In this document: piece after piece, positions 33,031-45,169 of the stretch
How the letters are laid out: the number at the start of each line of letters is the position of its first letter
How positions within the stretch are numbered: the stretch's first letter is position 1
From: Tetrastigma voinierianum
Taxonomy: Eukaryota > Streptophyta > Magnoliopsida > Vitales > Vitaceae
Assembly (NCBI GenBank): GCA_016808115.1
Contig: JAEQBH010000647.1
Coordinates: 558,001 to 622,000, forward strand
Reading direction: 5' to 3'
DNA: 64,000 nt
Notes under the pieces: generated by a model
What the model was told of the DNA's origin: nothing
What the model saw: only the letters and a program-made list of their open reading frames with translations
Database searches by the model: none
Position numbers and translations under genes: made by a program

Positions 33031-35940
33031 TAATCTCCTGTTCGTCTTCTTTTTCACTTGTTTTTGGACTGATTTTTATTTTTCATTCTTCTCCGTTTTT
33101 GCTAGATTTTGTTTGGACTGATTTTTCAAATGCTATTTCTTTAGTTGGAATAAATGATTTTCGGCTTCTCATATTGATTGCATTCACTCTGCCAATTTGT
33201 TGATTTTGGTTTCAGAAGGACTGAATCAAATTAAGGGCTTAAAATTCACGTCAATTCAATTAGGTAACATTGATATCAGATTAATCATTAGATGACAGTT
33301 TACTGGCTGATTAACGCAGTGGATTCGTAATGATTTCTTATTGTTGTTTCAAATCAGATCTAAAATGAAAGAATATCGTTTATATTAGTTCCTAGTTTTT
33401 TTTTTACGGATCATTGGTTGATGTTATTATATTTAAGGAGCTTGACTGACCTTACTTTTCATTTAAATAATAGTGATTTAAATAGAGATGAAGGAAGAGT
33501 TAATGAGGTAGACAATATTAATAACCTGGAACTAATGCTATTACCTTCCAGTTGTGTCCAGATCTTTAGCAGATTTACAGTGACATGTTCTTCATGAGCT
33601 GTTTGTGTGTGGGATTTACAATTTCTCATAATTCATAAATCCAAAATTGGGCCGTGGGTAATTAAAACAAGCAAATTGTGTTATAGGAGAAAGCCACGGA
33701 AGTCAAGTAGTATGTGTAAATAACAGAGGATAGTGTGAATAGAGAAAGTCTGCAAAATAGTGAAACCTCAGAATCAATCATAACGTACACACACCCTGTC
33801 AATCAATTCAGATCAGTCTCTTAAACCTGATTGCACAACTCAGAACTATCTTACTAGAGCTAAAAAATCAATTAAGCCTTCCCATGCCATGGTGGCTGCT
33901 TTAACAATAACATTTACATCAAATACATTTGCAAATAATAAATGTGGAATCATAAAAATAATGGGAAATAACACAAAAATACCAAAAGCAAGAAAATGAA
34001 TCTCAACTATAAGGTGTAGTGAATTGATTCAGTTGCAACTTATTGTAACCATGAGCAGGTGGCTGATGTCATTGAGAGGGTAGTTTTGGAGTAAGCAGTT
34101 AGAAGTGAAATCACTGTGGTAGCCTCTGGACAGAGTCAGCATTGCACAACATCGAAACGTGTCTCCCGCCACAGTTAAGTTGCAACAAACATTTTGCCTT
34201 AATTCAATGATTCATTTTGGTTCTTGACAGATGATTGCTAATGTTTTAATATGGAGTATATATAGTATAGTAGTTAAGATGAAGAGATGCAAAGAAAAGG
34301 CTCATTAGCGTTACATTTAATTTCAACCATTCTGGATCAAGACTTGATAAGAGGGCAGAATTGCTTAAGTAAATCATTGCATGGAAAAATCCAGAGGTGT
34401 ATAATATTTTAATGGACAGTATATTTAGTTTCTGTAAGGTTTAGGTGGCCAAAGAAGATATAAGGCTAGTATGTTTTATCAAGAAAACTAGGTACACTGC
34501 ATGAAATAGTTTTCAATATGAAGCTATGCTTACCACTTTTCTCCATTTCATTATAGTATTCCTCTTGTTTGGTCACCAAGAAAGAAAAGAAGAAAGAGTA
34601 AAGGAAAGGGCAGAAAATGTTGAATCTAGTAAAAATATAACTTCTTTAAGTTATGAACTGTGTTAATAACCAACACGCCATTTTATCTTTTGCCTGTTTT
34701 TACTCTTTAAATTTCTCTCTATTCATGGCTAGTAAAACAAGGGCTTTTCAAGTCCTCACTTCTTTTTTGGACCTACCAAAAACATCATAGATGTATATGG
34801 AGCTGTTAAGAAGGATAGGAGGCAAATGCCAGAACAAAAAAGAAGCCCACCTTCCATATTTCTGCACCTTTCGTTAGGGCAAAGTTGCTTTTAAAGACAT
34901 CAAGATGAGCAATGTCAACCCTTATTATGGGACCCCAGAAAATTAAAGGGACAGTGGGTGGGGGACAGGTTTTTGCATTTTCAGGCCTCAAATGATTGTC
35001 TGAAGCAAAAACAAAGAGTGGGGACTTGGGACATAATGCACATGGTAGAAGTTTGGAGACACACTGTCAGTACCATACTTGGCTTGCTGGATGTTCATGT
35101 ATCTAAGTGAAATAAGGTCCTGTTCTACTCTTACTTTATTTTTCTTGAGATATTTCTTCTTTTTAGGTGGACTAACGAATCCTGTACATTCCTGGTGGTT
35201 TGTAGAGTCCATATTTTATATATATAAGACTTCAGGGAAGACCTTAACAGAATCCATCCATCCTTCAAGAGTTCTGCTGTGGAGAGAAAATCCATTATAC
35301 AAGAAACAGCTAATCATCTAACAATGTTCATAGCATAGTCTCTGGTTGTCACCACTTTTTCTTTCACCTTTTCCTTCTCTATTTTTATATTGTGCCTTGG
35401 CAATCCGTTATTCAACCATATTTGTAAGCTTGTGGACCTACTTCATCTTTGCATTTGTCTGTTCTAGTTCCACTTGTTTTTATCTCACTGCTTGACAAAT
35501 CTTAGAATTGAGATTTAACTGTGTCTAGAAGATGGGAGGCGGTCATTCCATTTGTAAAAGGAAATTCCCACCATGGCTTTGTTTTTGTTTTTTTCATTTT
35601 ATGATTCAGTTGATACAAACCTCTTTGGTTTTTTCTTGAATGTTGATGATTTTGGTATCCCAGTTATTGAGATGGGATCTCATGAACTCATCTAGAGGAC
35701 CTTTACTTCATTCGTTACCAGCATGAGAATACCACATGCTTTAAATTATAATTTAGAAACTGATGTTGTATAAAGTAGATGAATTGAGATTACTATTTAG
35801 AATAGCTTTCTTCAGCAAGGCAAGACAAAATAAACATAGGATTAAGTTGGTATTTAATTTGGTTGCTCTGGGTATGTTATAAATAATTGGCAGCTCTTCT
35901 ACTAAATTTCAGTTAATTATTAGTATTATCCATCATAGTG
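33030..35940. other. intron-like DNA without recognised exons
   Basis: T-rich, intron-like sequence with short ORFs only. I see no protein similarity on either strand. Confidence 0.4.
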
Positions 35941-35957
35941 TTAAAAACTCCTGCTAG

Positions 35958-36498
35958 TATTTTCCAGAGCTGGGGGTGATTCCAGTACAACTTATGCTCC
36001 TTCACCTAGAAGGGTACAATTACTCTGTTTTTGATCTGACAAGAAAAGATAGAGTTCAGATACAGGTAACTTTTGGTTATTATTACTCTATTTTGTGCCC
36101 TTTTAGCACTCTTGACACATTTTTTCACTCTTCCAAAAAAAGTTTCTACCACTTTGCTTTCAATTGCCCATATTGTGTTTTTTTTTCTTTTAAATTTTCT
36201 CTGCAATGCATCTTTGGATTCCTGATTATATGCCCATATTTCTTCCATTCTGGTTTCAGCCAGCTATTGAATATGAATCTATATGGAACTTTAACACCTG
36301 AACTTGGAAAACTATCTCATCTTGACATAATGTGAGTGTGGCAGTGTAGGTGAAAATTTCAATGAATAGGGTGAAAATTTTCATTCTCAGTAATCTTTGG
36401 GTATCCGTTTTCAATGGTGCTAATGCCTCTTATTTCTGTTTCTTCTGGAAGAGATTTCTTGTGGAATGACTTAAGTGGCAGTATACCGAAGGAGAAGA
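35958..36498 (+). pseudogene. LRR receptor-kinase exon fragments (MRH1/At2g40270-like)
   Basis: Three exon-like blocks: ~35958-36065 ending RVQIQ before a gtaact donor; 36260-36331 (MNLYGTLTPELGKLSHLDI) between a ttcag acceptor and a gtgagt donor; and 36452-36498 (DFLWNDLSGSIPKEK) between an ag acceptor and a gtaagt donor. Together they match the first leucine-rich repeats of plant LRR pseudokinases of the MRH1/At2g40270 class, whose genes have one LRR per exon. The signal peptide, remaining LRRs, membrane helix and kinase are missing. The third exon is short (47 bp against ~72). Captured gene fragment, or a truncated locus. Confidence 0.55.
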
Positions 36499-36937
36499 GT
36501 AAGTGAAATCTCTAATCTTTTTCTCTTGGAAACTTTTTCTTGATTATGGCCATTGTTTTATTTCTTATTGTAGGAAAACACTAATTTTAATTACCATTTC
36601 TCATTTAAACTCAGTACTTTTTAATTTTTATTTTCAACTCAAGTCATCTACCAGAAGGAAATGTTTCTGCTTCTGGGATGAGTAGGATTTCTATCTTAAA
36701 CATGCCTCTGTAGCTGCTTTCTTCTGCCTTTTCCTTTTGATTCTCTATTTATACTTTCTGTGTGCTATGATTAGAGCTCTATTTTGTTTTGGCCTTTAGT
36801 TTTTATCCCCTTTTGCCTATCAAACAAATTTCTCCATTATCTTTTTTCTACAGTAAATGGATGAGATTGAGAACAATTTGAGAATTGAGCTTGAGAGCGC
36901 ACAACCTACTCCTAATACCAATAATCTCTAAAATCAG

Positions 36938-37222
36938 GTGATGTGGTGGTTGAATCTAGGACATCAATTGAAGCTCAAGCAGACACAGATGCTTCCAAAT
37001 CTTCTATTCTAGACAAGTTGGAGAGCAAGAGAAAAGAACTAGTTCGTTGCAGCTTTCCCCTTCTTTTAAAATTACCTTCTATTTTTGTTTCTTTCTCAAT
37101 TTTATTCCCTTTATATTTATTTTCCAAAAACTTAATCTCTCAGTCTTCAATGGAAGAGGCAGTTCAAGATTTAGAGAAAAAATGGTCAAAAGTAGTGGAT
37201 GCACTGAAACAGCCTTCGCCAG
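36938..37222 (+). pseudogene. two exons of a coiled-coil protein, splice sites intact
   Basis: Exon 1 (36938-37041) reads DVVVESRTSIEAQADTDASK then SSILDKLESKRKEL and ends at a gttcgt donor. Exon 2 (37144-37222) follows a ctctcag acceptor and reads SSMEEAVQDLEKKWSKVVDA then LKQPSP before a gtatct donor. The phase matches across the intron. The heptad-like charged sequence indicates a coiled coil; I recall similar sequences in an uncharacterised plant protein, but cannot name it. Upstream and downstream exons of that gene are not present here. Confidence 0.6.
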
Positions 37223-37544
37223 GTATCTTCTACTTCATGAGCCAAGAATGCCCACCCTCTTCTCTTTCTCATCACTTCTAACTGTCGGAGCTTTCATTGC
37301 TCTTTTGCATCTCATGCTTTGACTCTTTATCTCTTTCTGGGTCTATAATTTCTTTCTTTGTTTTCTGTTTGTTGAGGTGTTTTAGCTGTTTATTTGTGCT
37401 GTTGTTTGCTGATGGGTATCTGGGATGGCTCTGCTTCTGGAACTTTGTTTTCCTGGTATATTAATTTGTTCTTATAATTTTTCTTTCAAGATCTGGCTAC
37501 TGTTTGGATGTTAGCCTTAGGGTAGTTTTATAGGGCGGGTTTTT

Positions 37545-37811
37545 ATTGCTTTGCTGTGTGTTCAGGAAGACCCCAATGATAGACCTCAAATGTCATTAGT
37601 CGGTCTCATGCTTGGAAGCAAATGGGTCGTCCTTCCCAGACCATCATCACCTCCATTCTCAGTGGGAAGATCTTTCATGCATGATCAATCCTCAACAAGC
37701 GGGCTGGGATTAGGTTTTCTTATATCAGATCAATCATCCACACGAGTGCCTCTGTTTAGTCAGGAAAGTCTTTGGAGCATGCTTGAGCCCATGCCAACAT
37801 GTATACCTTGA
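37545..37811 (+). pseudogene. receptor-like kinase C-terminal exon (CRK/S-domain type)
   Basis: The reading IALLCVQEDPNDRPQMS then LVGLMLGSKWVVLPRPSSPP and FSVGRSFMHDQSST is the last exon of a cysteine-rich or G-type-lectin receptor-like kinase: the C-terminal kinase lobe with the conserved CVQEDPxDRP motif (kinase subdomain XI) and the serine-rich tail. No catalytic part of the kinase precedes it; the neighbouring upstream exon belongs to an unrelated coiled-coil protein. An isolated exon cannot make a working kinase. Confidence 0.75.
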
Positions 37812-37819
37812 TTCATAAT

Positions 37820-39060
37820 CTCAATTGCATCAATGCAGTGATGTGTACCCATAGAGATATTATAGAATATCACTTACCATATAAATTTTCTTTTCCTTGT
37901 TTTTGCAGTTATCTTGGATGAGGCATAATTTAAGGGTTATGGAAAGGAAACATTTGTTTTGATAATGTGAGTTTTCAATTTTACCGTTTGATTGTTTTTT
38001 TGTTTGATAATTGAACTGAATGTTTTTGTTATTTGGGTTCAATGGTTATAATGCAATATTATGATACAATCTAAATCTCAATTTGATAATACCATTTAAA
38101 ATTTTGATACTAATTTCTGTTGTGATGTTCATGATATCATGCCTTAATGGCCAATTTGTTAGAAGGTGGAGAAGATTCAGACATGAAATTAGCTGTGTCT
38201 CTTAGTCCTTGTCTTCTACAGCTATCTTATTGTCAGAAAATCAATTTTCTGGATTTGTATAAGGAACTTTCCACACAGTCACTCTCTTCTGTCTTTCTCT
38301 TTAAATATCAATGGTGAAAATAATATTCCTATGCAATTCTATCATGTCTTCCTAGCTGTTCTGTAGTGCTTGTCATTATAGACAAATGCAGATAGTTAAG
38401 TTCAGTTAGTTGAGAGTTAGCTTTTTACTATAAGTATTAACATGGTTTAAGAATGTTGGCTCCTTCTGTTTCCCATGCATTTTCTCAGCAACCAAACAAA
38501 ATGGCATATCTAATATTAATGCTCTTCATGATGCTTTTGTCTTTTAGACCCGAGTTTAGCAGGATATTTGTTGCTATCAGTCATTCTCAAATTTCCTTAT
38601 ATTGTTTCAAATTAAGGATGGAAAAGATGATAAGTATTAATACAATTTAATCTTGGTTTCTAAAACTATGAAGGCATCATGAGGATTTACAATCTTTATT
38701 CAGATAATATCCCAATTTTAATCATTTGTTCCAATTGAAGAAATGATGCAATTTTTATCATTTCTAGCAGTTTTCACTGGTTTAGCCCAGGTATTTGAGT
38801 GTTTGTGTAATCACTGTTCTTGTACCTTTTGGCTTATGAAGGAATTTTTCTTGTCAACCCTTTTTTTTGAGTGTTTGTACCTTTTGGTTTAGCCCAGGTA
38901 GAAGTCTGCTCACTGTCTATCCAAGTGAGTACACTTGCTAATTAATGTTACAGTTCCATACAGTTTTATGATGTCTGGCTAAAGAACGTTTTATTTGGTG
39001 TGCAAAGATATCCTGTGGTTTTTTCCTTATGTAGTACCATTTTATGAATTTATATTTCCT
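37820..39060. other. intron-like DNA, no recognised exon
   Basis: T-rich sequence with short ORFs. A small duplicated phrase (tttagcccaggta at about 38782 and 38890) is the only structure noticed. Confidence 0.4.
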
Positions 39061-39073
39061 TTTTTTCTTCTAG

Positions 39074-39324
39074 AAGCAGCAGCTCATTGTTAAGAGATCA
39101 TCACCAATGGATGGACAGCTTTTCCTTATAAAGCATCTTCTGATTTTAAGGGAGCAGGTTATCTTCCCATTTTCTTTTCTTTTTATTTCCTGGGCAATTA
39201 TCTGAATATGTAAAACTGTATGACCCTAATGGTTCAGATTTGATTTTCCAGATTGCTCCATTTGATATAGAATTTTCAGTCCACAGACAAAGGAACTTGA
39301 TTTCTCATTTACTGGTTTGTGCCT
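39074..39324 (+). pseudogene. COG3 (Golgi tethering complex subunit 3) exon fragments
   Basis: Exon 39074-39157, after a ttctag acceptor, reads [20 protein letters not shown] then HLLILREQ and ends at a gttatc donor. Exon from 39252, after a ttccag acceptor, reads IAPFDIEFSV, then a small deletion shifts HKELDFSHLL-like text. The two exons are adjacent in the COG3 protein (conserved oligomeric Golgi complex subunit for retrograde Golgi traffic), so intron position is conserved. The remaining ~700 residues are absent. The damage in exon 2 makes it a pseudogene. Confidence 0.75.
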
Positions 39325-39487
39325 CCAAATATGATACTCTCCTTGATCTTAATGTGACATTCAATTTAGATGCATTATTCTACCTTTTTCTGGCAAAATA
39401 AATGTATGCATTCAATCTAAGCAATTTTGAGGATTTGGGAAGACAATGAACCTAGAAGTTAAGATACAACTTAAATATTCATAATAA

Positions 39488-39673
<186 letters not shown>

Positions 39674-39977
39674 TGATCTCAAATCAGCTGTGCTTCTGAC
39701 CATTAAAGTTCTGCCAAGTGGAGTGTTTGCTGTGGTCCAAATACTATAATTAATGATGGATACAGTTCTTCATCAAGCTGATGTTTAAAGCTCAGAAATT
39801 AATCTAGAGAGATTTTGATTTTACAGGTCCTTTGATCTTGATATATATTCTGCTAAGTTGAATTCTGTATGCATTATTTGATTTCTATTTTGATGAGAAA
39901 CAAATTATTGAATATTAAGCTGAGTAATTATTAGAAGGATGATTGTGATTACGGTTTCTTGTTTGAATTAGAAATAT

Positions 39978-40080
39978 GATCCTTCGTGTGGATATTGGCA
40001 AGCACTGGAACCAACTTACAACAAGCTCGCTTGTTATAGCCAAGATAGATGGGACAAAAAATGAGCACCCTAGAGCAAAG
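39978..40080 (+). pseudogene. protein disulfide isomerase-like exon fragment
   Basis: The reading CGYWQALEPTYNKLA followed, one frame over, by VIAKIDGTKNEHPRAK and a gtatca donor at 40081 matches the second thioredoxin-like domain of plant PDI-like proteins (PDIL1-3/1-4 class, endoplasmic reticulum oxidoreductases). The active-site CGHC is altered to CGYW, losing the second cysteine. About 8-9 codons between KLA and VIAK are missing, with a frameshift. The preserved donor shows it came from genomic DNA with introns. Confidence 0.75.
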
Positions 40081-40167
40081 GTATCACTTAGAAGCTTTCC
40101 GTTATTGTAATTGTTCTTCTCCCCTGATTGTTTGTATCGTTAAAACAACTTCACTATTATGTGAGAT

Positions 40168-40371
40168 ATGGGTCTGTGGGTGCATTCAAAAATCCTTGTT
40201 TTGATTGTAACTAGTTTTGGATTTGGAATTCAAGTGGTCAGCAAAGAAGAAGCCATACCACCCCTCCCCTTCCAAAATGATCACCACTCATTTCAGTTTT
40301 CTGAAATGTTTGCTTATGACAATTTCAGTTTATACACGCCACTCAAAAAGAGGTTTGAGTGGATAAACTGA
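40168..40371 (+). other. small ORF with signal-peptide-like start and 3' hairpin
   Basis: A 67-codon frame begins MGLWVHSKILVLIVTSFGFG, hydrophobic like a signal peptide, then a polar tail. I recognise no family. The end of the frame overlaps a strong hairpin: tttcagtttat + ccactcaaa pair with tttgagtgg + ataaactgaaa (40323-40373), with a 5-nt bulge and a 6-nt loop. It could be part of another captured fragment, or chance. Confidence 0.25.
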
Positions 40372-40373
40372 AA
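40323..40373. other. 20-bp-stem hairpin
   Basis: Arms 40323-40333/40363-40373 and 40339-40347/40354-40362 are perfectly complementary, with a bulge acacg and a loop aagagg. A Helitron 3' hairpin is possible in such a setting, but I see no CTRR terminus 10-12 nt after it. Confidence 0.7.
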
Positions 40374-41379
40374 CCCCAGTAAGAAGAATTACTGATATGG
40401 GTTGGTTATCTAACCTGGTGGCCAAAGGCCCAAGTATAAGATGAGTCGATGCCTATAACCCTTCCCACATGGCTTGAAACCCCATTTCTGGATGCTATCA
40501 AACTCATGCTTGGTGTTGTGTTCTAATGACTTGAAATCCATAATTGCCTAAAACTATCTTTGGGTTGGTCAAGTTGAGTTATTCATGTTACTCATTAGGA
40601 TTTTGTTTGGATTTCAGAATTGATGCAGCTGGCAGCAATGACACTTGATAAAGCCCCTCCCTCTAATCTTACTCATTACTCATTATGAAATGCTGAAGAC
40701 ACATAGAAAAAGAAAAGGTGAAAAAAAGATGGACATTAATCTTGCTGGGGAGTTTTTATGCCTTAATCTCTTCTACCTTGACATGCTTCCAACATTTATA
40801 GACTTCTGCTGCCTGAGAATTGAGATTTAATTAACGTCTTACTTTTACTTGTTTCTTTTTCGAGAAAGATGATGACTTATTCATTCTTATGGAACAGTTC
40901 ACTGAACAAGACTAGCATTAGCAGATAAATAAGTATGAGCATTGACTCTTAGAGGCTTATGAGCTCCTGAACTTACCCATAGCTTTCAGCATTTTAAAAA
41001 TATAATTCTTATAAATAATGTTTTTTACTTCAATCCTAAAGTAATTATTATTATTATTTTTGAATGGTTTTTAAAGATAAATGAATACAATTAACATATG
41101 CTATAGGATGCTTTAGGAATATATTTTTGAACCCGAAAAATAGAATTCTTTCAGAAAACAGTCCAAGCCATACTCTTAGCCTCCAGGAATTTAATTAGCT
41201 TTCTTGCTTTGTGAAAGAATCTAGATAAGAATTAATTCAAAGAGAGTTAAGCACTCCTCCATATCGACATCCATGTCAATGGTCAAATTGGTTAAAAGTA
41301 AGCTCTTATTGGAGTATTTGGACCCACACCCAACCAACCCATAACAACCAAGAATAGCAGTCATCTAGAGACCTTAGTT

Positions 41380-41720
41380 ATAAACTATCCTTATGGTTAG
41401 GGTCAATAAAAAACTATAGCTATAAACCATTCTTATGGTGGGGTCTTTAAATTGTGGTATAAGCCATCTTATGGTCGGGAGTCAACGATTTGTGATTATA
41501 AATCATTCATATGGTTGGGGTCAATCATAAACCATGGCTATAAACTATTCCTATAGTCGCGGTCAATAAAAAACCGTGGTTATATTAGCTCCTTATGCTT
41601 GAGTCAATAAGCAAACCACAGCCATAAACAATCGCGGCTGGGTCAACCAAAAACCGTGTCTATAAACTGTCCCTATGATTGGGGACAACCAAAAACCGCG
41701 GTTATAAACTAAGCCAAATT
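41380..41720. repeat. ~41-bp degenerate tandem array
   Basis: The unit tataaactattcctatggt + tggggtcaat + aaaaaaccgtggc recurs about eight times (for example near 41390, 41425, 41460, 41500, 41540, 41655 and 41700). The ccgcggttataaa words resemble CACTA subterminal motifs. No terminus is located. Confidence 0.75.
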
Positions 41721-43640
41721 GCTAAACAATTGAAGAAATTTGTAAGCGTGGTTTATGATTAGATGTGTCTATAAGTTTCACTGCATTACAGTATACTTAG
41801 TGTGCGATTCTTCATTCGCAACTATATTTTATAGTTGCATTATATACTACTTTTAGCCAAGATCAATGATCGCGGCTAAAGGCTTTCTACCTTATAGTTC
41901 AAGTTAAGAATTGACGACACTATTTGTATTAAGAGAAACCGATATTGCTTTCAACATTCACATAACCAAATGGAGTGTTAAGAATTCAGAAAATAAAGAA
42001 AATTAAGTAGGTTTTGATCCTGTGCTAATCATTAGGAATCAACCTAAGTTAATAGAGGGAGAAATCTCCTTGTACCTTGAACGCCTCAATTCTTCTGATG
42101 GTTCTTGTGCAGTTCCAATTTTACAAAATTTGCTTTCATTGGGAGACTCTGAATGGAGTATAACCAAAAAGGCGCAAACATTTACAGTTGCATAAATCCA
42201 TTTTAGCAAATTGAGATTCGATGTCAAGCAAATGGAGTATAACTATCACTAAGCTCATTTTGCATGAACTTGCGAGTTCAAGCATCCACAAGAACAAGGT
42301 CGGAGGGATATGATCTAAATCACATAAACTAGGTATTGAGTTGTCTTTGAAACGTGTTATGTGGATAAATTGGCCTAGAGATGAAAGCTTTGATTCGATA
42401 TGATTCAATAATATAATTTAGGAGGAATTGATTGGAATAATCCCTTGGTTAATCTTCTTTAATCAGTCTCACTTATTGATTAGGGGGTCTCGTATCCTAT
42501 TGGTGCCGAGGCATAGGTGACCGATTAAGGAGCTAAAGATAATCTTATGTGGTCATGTGTCACTATCTAATTTGTCCCCATAATTTTAATTTAAAAAAAA
42601 AAAAAATTGTTTGAACCCCACCAATTTCCTCTCTTGCCACATGTCAGTATCTAATTGGCCCCTTATTTTTTTATTTAAAAAAAAAAAATCAGTTTTCCCA
42701 CACTTCATTCTCCTTCTTCACCATTATGGACACCTTCTCCTCCTCTTCTTCCTCTTCCACCAAACCCTAAAAAGCCAATTCAACAAAATTTGAAAAAAAA
42801 AAAAAATCAAATAAGAACAACTTTTTTTTTCCAATTATAGTCGCAATCAAGGGTCCCATTTATCAATCAGGAAAAATTGCCAATTAACAAACGTGATTCA
42901 GCAAACATAGAAGCCCAGTTCAAATTCAAAAGCCTATCATAAGAATCTGAAATATCATATAGTAATGAACCTTTCTCACCCCAGTTACCAATTAACAAAA
43001 CCTTATAGTGAAAAAAAGACAGAAAGAAAATTGAAATTCAAATCCTGCAAAGTCAATGTCTCTTGCAATTATATCTGGTTGAATAACATATCCATTATTA
43101 TAAGTCATAACCAATTTAGAAACTCTAATTATGAACAAACAAACCCCAAATTCATATTGAAACCCTTATAATAAGGATTGAACCAAATCTGACACAATCG
43201 TTCAAAAACAACACTTTTTTTTCACATTGGTGCAATTAAGAACATCATCGCGCCAAATCAAACCGGTTCAAATTCGACACACCCATAAAATAAGCGGTAG
43301 CACTTGTTTGCTTCGGTGTGATTTCGATTAAGATTTTCAAAATCTAAAACAAATAACAAAAATCATTCAAAGATACTAAAATCCCATACCAATATGAAAA
43401 TGAAATCACGACGATTGTGCAAATTGAATTAAGATTGATGCTCTGTTGGATCATGATTTTGTTCTAGAGCGTAGAAATCACATTCAAACCGTTTCATCCA
43501 TGTGCACAGACGGTGTCTTCTATGTCTTCAAGGTCTCCATCGACGACGATGACATCGATTTTCCAAGAATTGTCAACACATCCAAACATGGAAAAGGGCA
43601 TCGATTTTCTACAGTGCCCCAATTTGTTCTTCCAACGAGT

Positions 43641-43838
43641 TTAGCCTTCGTGACATCCATGCCCAGGCAATACACACTTGTCTAAGCGCAGACCGGCAAT
43701 GTTGGAGTCACTCAAGGGGTCGTGATAGTCCATGCTAGGACTTTGATGAAAACCTTTTGCAACAAGACGAACTTTATGCCTATCAACAGAGCCATCAGAT
43801 GAATGTTTATTGCGAAACACGAAAAGCTTACGACACAT
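43641..43838 (-). pseudogene. copia reverse transcriptase N-terminal fragment
   Basis: The minus-strand reading FRNKHSSDGSVDRHKVRLVA then KGFHQSPSMDYHD matches the opening of the copia reverse transcriptase domain. It breaks off into unrelated sequence after about 45 codons. It lies downstream (in minus-strand terms) of an RNase H fragment, the reverse of the natural order. Confidence 0.75.
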
Positions 43839-44248
43839 GCTTTTTCCGAATTATCTGCTAGTAGTTTATTACATGTTATATATTTTGTTTCCATTGTAGA
43901 AGAAGCTACCAGCGATTGCGATTGCGATTGCTTATGATTCTTCCAAGAAATAGGTCCATCATAAAGCATAAAAACATAGCCAGATATAGACCTTCTAGTG
44001 TCCTTACAACAAGCATAAGTAGAATTAGAATAACCAATGATCTCTAGATTATTTGTTCTTCTATATTTCAACATGTAGTCCTTAGACCCTTGTAAATGAC
44101 ACAACACTTTCTTGACCGCCTTCCAATGCTCAATACCTGGATTGCTTTGATATCTACCAAGCCGACAGATTGGCATTCTCGAATGCGTCGAAAATTTTCT
44201 TGTCATGGTGGAGCACCAACAAAGAGCCATGCAGAACATCAAATTCAC
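43790..44248 (-). pseudogene. copia RNase H fragment
   Basis: The minus-strand reading GRYQSNPGIEHWKAVKKVLC then HLQGSKDYMLKYRRTNNLEI and YSNSTYACCKDTRRSISGYV matches the RNase H of Ty1/copia polyproteins. The conserved aspartates of the YSDSDYAG-type motif are changed to asparagine or threonine (YSNSTYAC), so it is inactive. Together with the fragment at 43641-43838 it lies inside a TIR element. Confidence 0.8.
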
Positions 44249-44463
44249 GAATACCGTCTTCGAGAAAGAGGAAGCTTTTGTCAGCTTTATGATTTTGGTT
44301 TTGATTGCGATCCAAGAGAGAGGAAGTTAGGCGAAAAGTTTTCTTGTCTTATGCTTAGGATTCTTCATTTTTATCAAGAAAATCAAAGCATTGGACAAGG
44401 ATTTCTCAAACCCTGATGAGGGATGATGGATTTTAGGGTGTAAAAATCCAAATATATAGGCAT

Positions 44464-44541
44464 AATTACATCGACGAGGAGCGGTTGCTGAAGAGGTGGG
44501 TTAATTACATCGACGAGGAGCGGTTGCTGAAGAGGTGGGTT
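44464..44541. repeat. 39-bp perfect tandem duplication
   Basis: aattacatcgacgaggagcg at 44464 repeats exactly at 44503, with the remainder of each unit (gttgctgaagaggtgggtt) also identical. Confidence 0.95.
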
Positions 44542-45039
44542 GAAGGTGGAGGTGAAGAGACAGTGGGATAAAACTGAAAATTTAAAAAAATTTAAAATTT
44601 TGGGGCAATTAAATAACGACATGTGGAGAGAAAAATGGAGGAGAGAGGAGGTTGGGGATCAAACTCTTTTTTTTAAATAAAAATTTTAGGGACCAATTGG
44701 ATAATGACACGTGACATGCTAAGCCAATCACTTCTAATGAGCGGACCAATAAGATACAAGACCCTAAACCTAAGTTATTTATAGTTAATTAGTATGTAGG
44801 ATTAAGATAATTGACCAAATATGAATTATTCCTACCAATTTCCTCTATAATTTAAACTTCCTTATACTTTTCAAGATTTGATTTGAGTTTGTGGCAAGCC
44901 GACTAATGTCTTCTCTGTATCCATAGATGGGAAGGTTCTCAAAAAGTAACAAACATTTATTAAAGGGCTTATTATTAGAGGGCTTTAGGAGCGCGGCAAG
45001 AAAATCACATAGATTATTCCATTTATGAATGAGTTACTT

Positions 45040-45169
45040 TACATGTGTACTATTCACTTTGTATTATAATATAGTTTAATGTTTCTTGTAAATTTGTCTT
45101 CATTGAGACTCGAACCCTAAACTCTTTTCATTCCTATGTCAATCTAAGCGCTTAACTATTTTAACTAAG
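45040..45169 (-). repeat. tRNA-derived SINE-like sequence
   Basis: On the minus strand a box-A-like tagttaaaatagttaagcgc is followed by a box-B-like gggttcgagtctc about 45 bp later, then an AT-rich body. The following TIR element starts at the SINE's upstream edge. Confidence 0.5.

Larger units (their letters stand above)
42413..44866. mobile_element. long-TIR DNA element carrying copia fragments
   Basis: The left end (tttaggaggaattgattgga at 42418; gggtctcgtatcctattggt at 42485; catgtgtcactatctaattt at 42556) is matched in reverse complement by the right end (attatagaggaaattggtag; gggtcttgtatcttattggt; cacgtgtcattatccaattg, to about 44866). The terminal repeats exceed 250 bp and include an inner repeat (cacatgtcagtatctaattg at 42639 versus the complement near 44620). 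No transposase is seen. Long TIRs with captured DNA suggest a Mutator-like (Pack-MULE-type) element, but no target duplication was established. Confidence 0.65.

Noticed and set aside
40323..40373. Helitron 3' terminus
   Set aside because: The hairpin is strong, but no CTRR end followed by T lies 10-12 nt downstream.
41800..41805. cttagtg near 41800 as right CACTA end for the 31411 terminus
   Set aside because: Beyond the first five bases it does not match the left end, and the flanking triplets (gga and tgc) differ.
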